Shown here: piece by piece, positions 5,309 through 7,484 of the stretch
How the letters are laid out: every line of letters begins with the position of its first letter
Position numbering within the stretch: position 1 is the first letter of the stretch
DNA from: Pelagibacteraceae bacterium TMED13
GTDB taxonomy: Bacteria > Pseudomonadota > Alphaproteobacteria > Methylaequorales > Methylaequoraceae
Length of the DNA stretch: 7,484 nucleotides
Direction of reading: 5' to 3'
Assembly (NCBI GenBank): GCA_002167825.1
Contig: NHBS01000042.1
Span: forward strand, 1-7,484
Notes under the pieces: generated by a model
The model's input: the letters and a program-made list of their open reading frames with translations, nothing else
Told to the model about the DNA's origin: nothing
The model's database searches: none
Made by a program: the position numbers and the translations under genes

Positions 5309-7024
5309 ATGGATAATCAAAAGAATTTATTAATAGCAGTAGTTTTGTCCGTAGTGATACTGGTTGGATTTGACTTTTTTTTCAAACCAGAAAAAAAACA
5401 ATTACAAGAAAGTAGCGTCGAACAAAATCAAATTGATCAAAACGTAGATTCAGATAAAGACGAAAATATACCTTCAATTAATTCACAAATAGAAAACGTC
5501 CAAGTAGATAAAAATAAAATATTAGAGGAAAGAATTTCTTTCAACTCCAAAAGACTATCTGGAACTATTAATCTTATTGGTGCTACATTGGATGATTTAT
5601 CGCTAAAGGACTATTTTGAGAGTATTAGTAAAGAAAAAAAAATAAATATTCTTAACCCAGTGAGTTCTGTTTCACCATATTTTTTGAGAATTGGATGGGC
5701 TTCACCCGATAAGTCTGTAAAATTACCCAATAAAAACTCTAAATGGAAATCAGTAAAAAAGAACTATAATGAAAATGAGAAAATTCAATTAGAATGGAAT
5801 AATAATGAGGGTTTAACATTTTATAGAACAATAGAATTTGATGAGAACTTTATGATTTCAGTTATAGATAAGGTTCAAAACAAATCGCCAAAAACAATTA
5901 AACTAACAAATTTTTCCTACTTGAGAAGGTTAAATTATAGGCCTGAAAATAAATTTTTTATTCTACATGAGGGACCGCTTGGAGTATTTAATGATACGCT
6001 TAAAGAAGTTTCTTATGATGAAATTGAAGAAAATAATGAGATTATTGAAACTACTAAGAATGGATGGATAGGCTATACCGATCATTATTGGCAGGTTACA
6101 ATATTCCCTGAAACTAATGAGACTTTCAAAGCTAGATTTAAAAATTTAAAAGATAGAAAAAACTCAATCCAAATTGATTTCATCAATGAAAATATAAAAA
6201 CTTTAAAGAGTGGGGATTCTCTAAAAACTAAATCATATATTTTTGCTGGTGCAAAAGAGGTTCCACTAATTGACCAATATATAAAAAAAATTGGTATAAA
6301 CAAACTAGATCTCTCAGTTGATTTTGGTTGGTTCTATTTCCTTACTAAGCCATTATTTTATGCTCTACATTTTCTATCTTCTCTCGTTGGAAATTTTGGT
6401 GTTGGAATAATAATTTTAACAATTTGTATTAGAATCGTCCTTTTTCCTCTTGCTAACAAATCATTTAAATCAATGAATTCTATGCGAATGATTACACCTG
6501 AAATTCAAAGAATTCGTGAACGATATAAAGATGATAGACAGCGTATGAATCAAGAAATGTTTGCTATGTACAAAGAAAAAAAAATTAATCCGGCAGCCGG
6601 TTGTTTACCTATTCTAATACAAATTCCAATTTTCTTTGCTCTATACAAAGTTTTATTCGTCTCGATTGAAATGAGGCACGCACCTTTCTTTGGATGGATT
6701 AAAGATTTATCAGCGCCAGACCCCACAAGTCTTTTTAATTTATTTGGGTTAGTTCCTTGGGATACACCTGCATTTCTAACTATTGGTATCTGGCCTATAT
6801 TAATGGGTATCACAATGTTTTTACAACAAAAAATAAACCCTCCTCCGCCAGATCCAATACAGGCGAAAATATTTATGATGTTACCTTTTATATTCACTTT
6901 TCTATTAGCAACATTTCCGTCAGGAATGGTTGTTTACTGGACAATAAATAATATTCTTTCTATTGCACAACAATATATTCTACTTAGAAAACAATCAAAG
7001 ATGAATATAACTTCAAGGTCATGA
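5309..7024 (+). CDS. yidC: Membrane protein insertase YidC (Oxa1 family)
   Basis: An inner-membrane insertase that places membrane proteins into the bilayer, alone or with SecYEG. The 571 aa fit the Gram-negative form. There is an N-terminal transmembrane anchor (about 5-25), a charged linker and a periplasmic P1 domain (about 60-335). The conserved hydrophobic core follows. One segment at about 362-383 includes Arg375 in CIRIVLFPL, the position of the hydrophilic-groove arginine. A cytoplasmic helical hairpin then runs through MRMITPEIQRIRERYKDD. Further segments lie at about 428-450, 486-507 and 521-558. The C-terminal tail is short. No Shine-Dalgarno precedes the ATG, and only weak -10-like boxes (TATAAG 5287, TATATT 5293) lie in the 49-bp gap after rnpA, so co-transcription with rnpA is likely. 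The end overlaps engB by 4 bp (ATGA). yidD is absent between rnpA and yidC. Confidence 0.97.
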   Translation: MDNQKNLLIAVVLSVVILVGFDFFFKPEKKQLQESSVEQNQIDQNVDSDKDENIPSINSQIENVQVDKNKILEERISFNSKRLSGTINLIGATLDDLSLKDYFESISKEKKINILNPVSSVSPYFLRIGWASPDKSVKLPNKNSKWKSVKKNYNENEKIQLEWNNNEGLTFYRTIEFDENFMISVIDKVQNKSPKTIKLTNFSYLRRLNYRPENKFFILHEGPLGVFNDTLKEVSYDEIEENNEIIETTKNGWIGYTDHYWQVTIFPETNETFKARFKNLKDRKNSIQIDFINENIKTLKSGDSLKTKSYIFAGAKEVPLIDQYIKKIGINKLDLSVDFGWFYFLTKPLFYALHFLSSLVGNFGVGIIILTICIRIVLFPLANKSFKSMNSMRMITPEIQRIRERYKDDRQRMNQEMFAMYKEKKINPAAGCLPILIQIPIFFALYKVLFVSIEMRHAPFFGWIKDLSAPDPTSLFNLFGLVPWDTPAFLTIGIWPILMGITMFLQQKINPPPPDPIQAKIFMMLPFIFTFLLATFPSGMVVYWTINNILSIAQQYILLRKQSKMNITSRS

Positions 7025-7484
7025 ATGAAAACTTGAAGTTTCTAAAGGAAGTTTTTGAATCAGAAAGTTTGCCAGAAGAAAGTTTGCCTGAATTTGTTTT
7101 CTGGGGACGTTCTAATGTTGGAAAGTCCTCACTTATTAATTCAATTACTAAGTCAAAAATTGCTAAAACCTCAAAAACCCCAGGGAGAACGAGATCATTA
7201 GTATTTTTTGAATTTGAAAAAAAAATAAGAATTATTGATTTTCCTGGATATGGATACTCGAAAATTCCAAAATTTAACGAATTTAAAATAGATAGACTTA
7301 TTGAGAATTATTTAACGCAAAGACAAGTGCTTAAATTTATTTTTTTGTTAATTGATGCAAGGCACGGGATAATGGAAATTGATAAAAAAATACTTGATCA
7401 ACTAGATAAAATTTTAGGTAGTAAAGTTATTATTATATTTACAAAAATTGATAAGCTTAAAAATCAGGATGATAAGCAAAATCT
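7021..7484 (+). CDS. engB: Ribosome-assembly GTPase EngB/YsxC/YihA, 3' end cut by window
   Basis: A small essential GTPase of the TrmE-Era-EngA-EngB-Septin class that assists late large-subunit assembly. The visible 154 residues contain the G1 P-loop GRSNVGKS (29-36), the G2 region KTPGRTRS (52-59) with Thr57, G3 DFPGYG (73-78), the family segment DARHGIMEID (112-121) and G4 TKID (141-144). The G5 motif and roughly the last 40-60 residues lie beyond the window. The ATG overlaps the yidC stop as ATGA, implying translational coupling. An AAGG at 7015-7018 is too close to act as a normal Shine-Dalgarno. In many alphaproteobacteria argB follows; that cannot be seen here. Confidence 0.96.
   Translation, partial: MNENLKFLKEVFESESLPEESLPEFVFWGRSNVGKSSLINSITKSKIAKTSKTPGRTRSLVFFEFEKKIRIIDFPGYGYSKIPKFNEFKIDRLIENYLTQRQVLKFIFLLIDARHGIMEIDKKILDQLDKILGSKVIIIFTKIDKLKNQDDKQN

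Noticed and set aside
6550..6951. Alternative-frame ORFs inside the yidC core on both strands.
   Set aside because: The yidC frame contains the conserved insertase motifs here; the others are shadows of it.
7063..7092. Tandem 15-bp repeat in engB giving ESLPE twice in a row.
   Set aside because: EngB homologues have two Leu-Pro elements at this spacing before the P-loop, so length and motif fit the family without a recent duplication.

Overview
The window is a dense, strongly AT-rich stretch of a bacterial chromosome carrying one tRNA gene and eight protein genes. It has no mobile element, phage gene or CRISPR array. It most likely comes from a streamlined alphaproteobacterium, perhaps a marine lineage of the SAR11/HIMB59 kind. 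That placement is an inference from three things: low GC, very short intergenic gaps, and a lipoprotein family I associate with Rhodospirillales-like alphaproteobacteria, next to an rpmH-rnpA-yidC-engB cluster.

Left part (1-1407): a tRNA-Arg(ACG) gene on the minus strand is divergent from a lipoprotein gene on the plus strand. The lipoprotein has a lipid-anchor signal, an Ala/Pro-rich linker, a long helical middle and a divergent OmpA-like C-terminal domain. The 148-bp gap between the two holds candidate promoters for both and a perfect 14-bp palindrome just before the lipoprotein start.

Middle part (1397-4750): panB and panC form a minus-strand operon, with the panB stop and panC start overlapping as TAATG. 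Together they make pantoate (via ketopantoate; the reductase is not in the window) and join it to beta-alanine to give pantothenate, the coenzyme A precursor. panC ends tail-to-tail inside the end of the lipoprotein gene. A gamma-glutamyltransferase gene (ggt) is divergent from panB across only 43 bp. That gap contains a second perfect 14-bp palindrome and a -10 element placed so that the ggt mRNA could be leaderless.

Right part (4758-7484): a good extended -10 promoter drives rpmH (ribosomal protein L34). Next come rnpA (RNase P protein), yidC (membrane insertase) and engB (ribosome-assembly GTPase, cut by the window end). This is a classic ribosome, RNA-processing and membrane-biogenesis cluster. 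Its most unusual feature is that rnpA has no ATG, GTG or TTG start after the rpmH stop. Its start must lie inside rpmH in another frame, giving an overlap of up to 89 bp. yidD, which often sits between rnpA and yidC, is absent here.

I found no undescribed multi-gene system. The points most worth a second look are the nested rpmH/rnpA start, the two palindromes with the possible leaderless ggt transcript, and the uncharacterised lipoprotein, which is clearly GC-richer than its neighbours.
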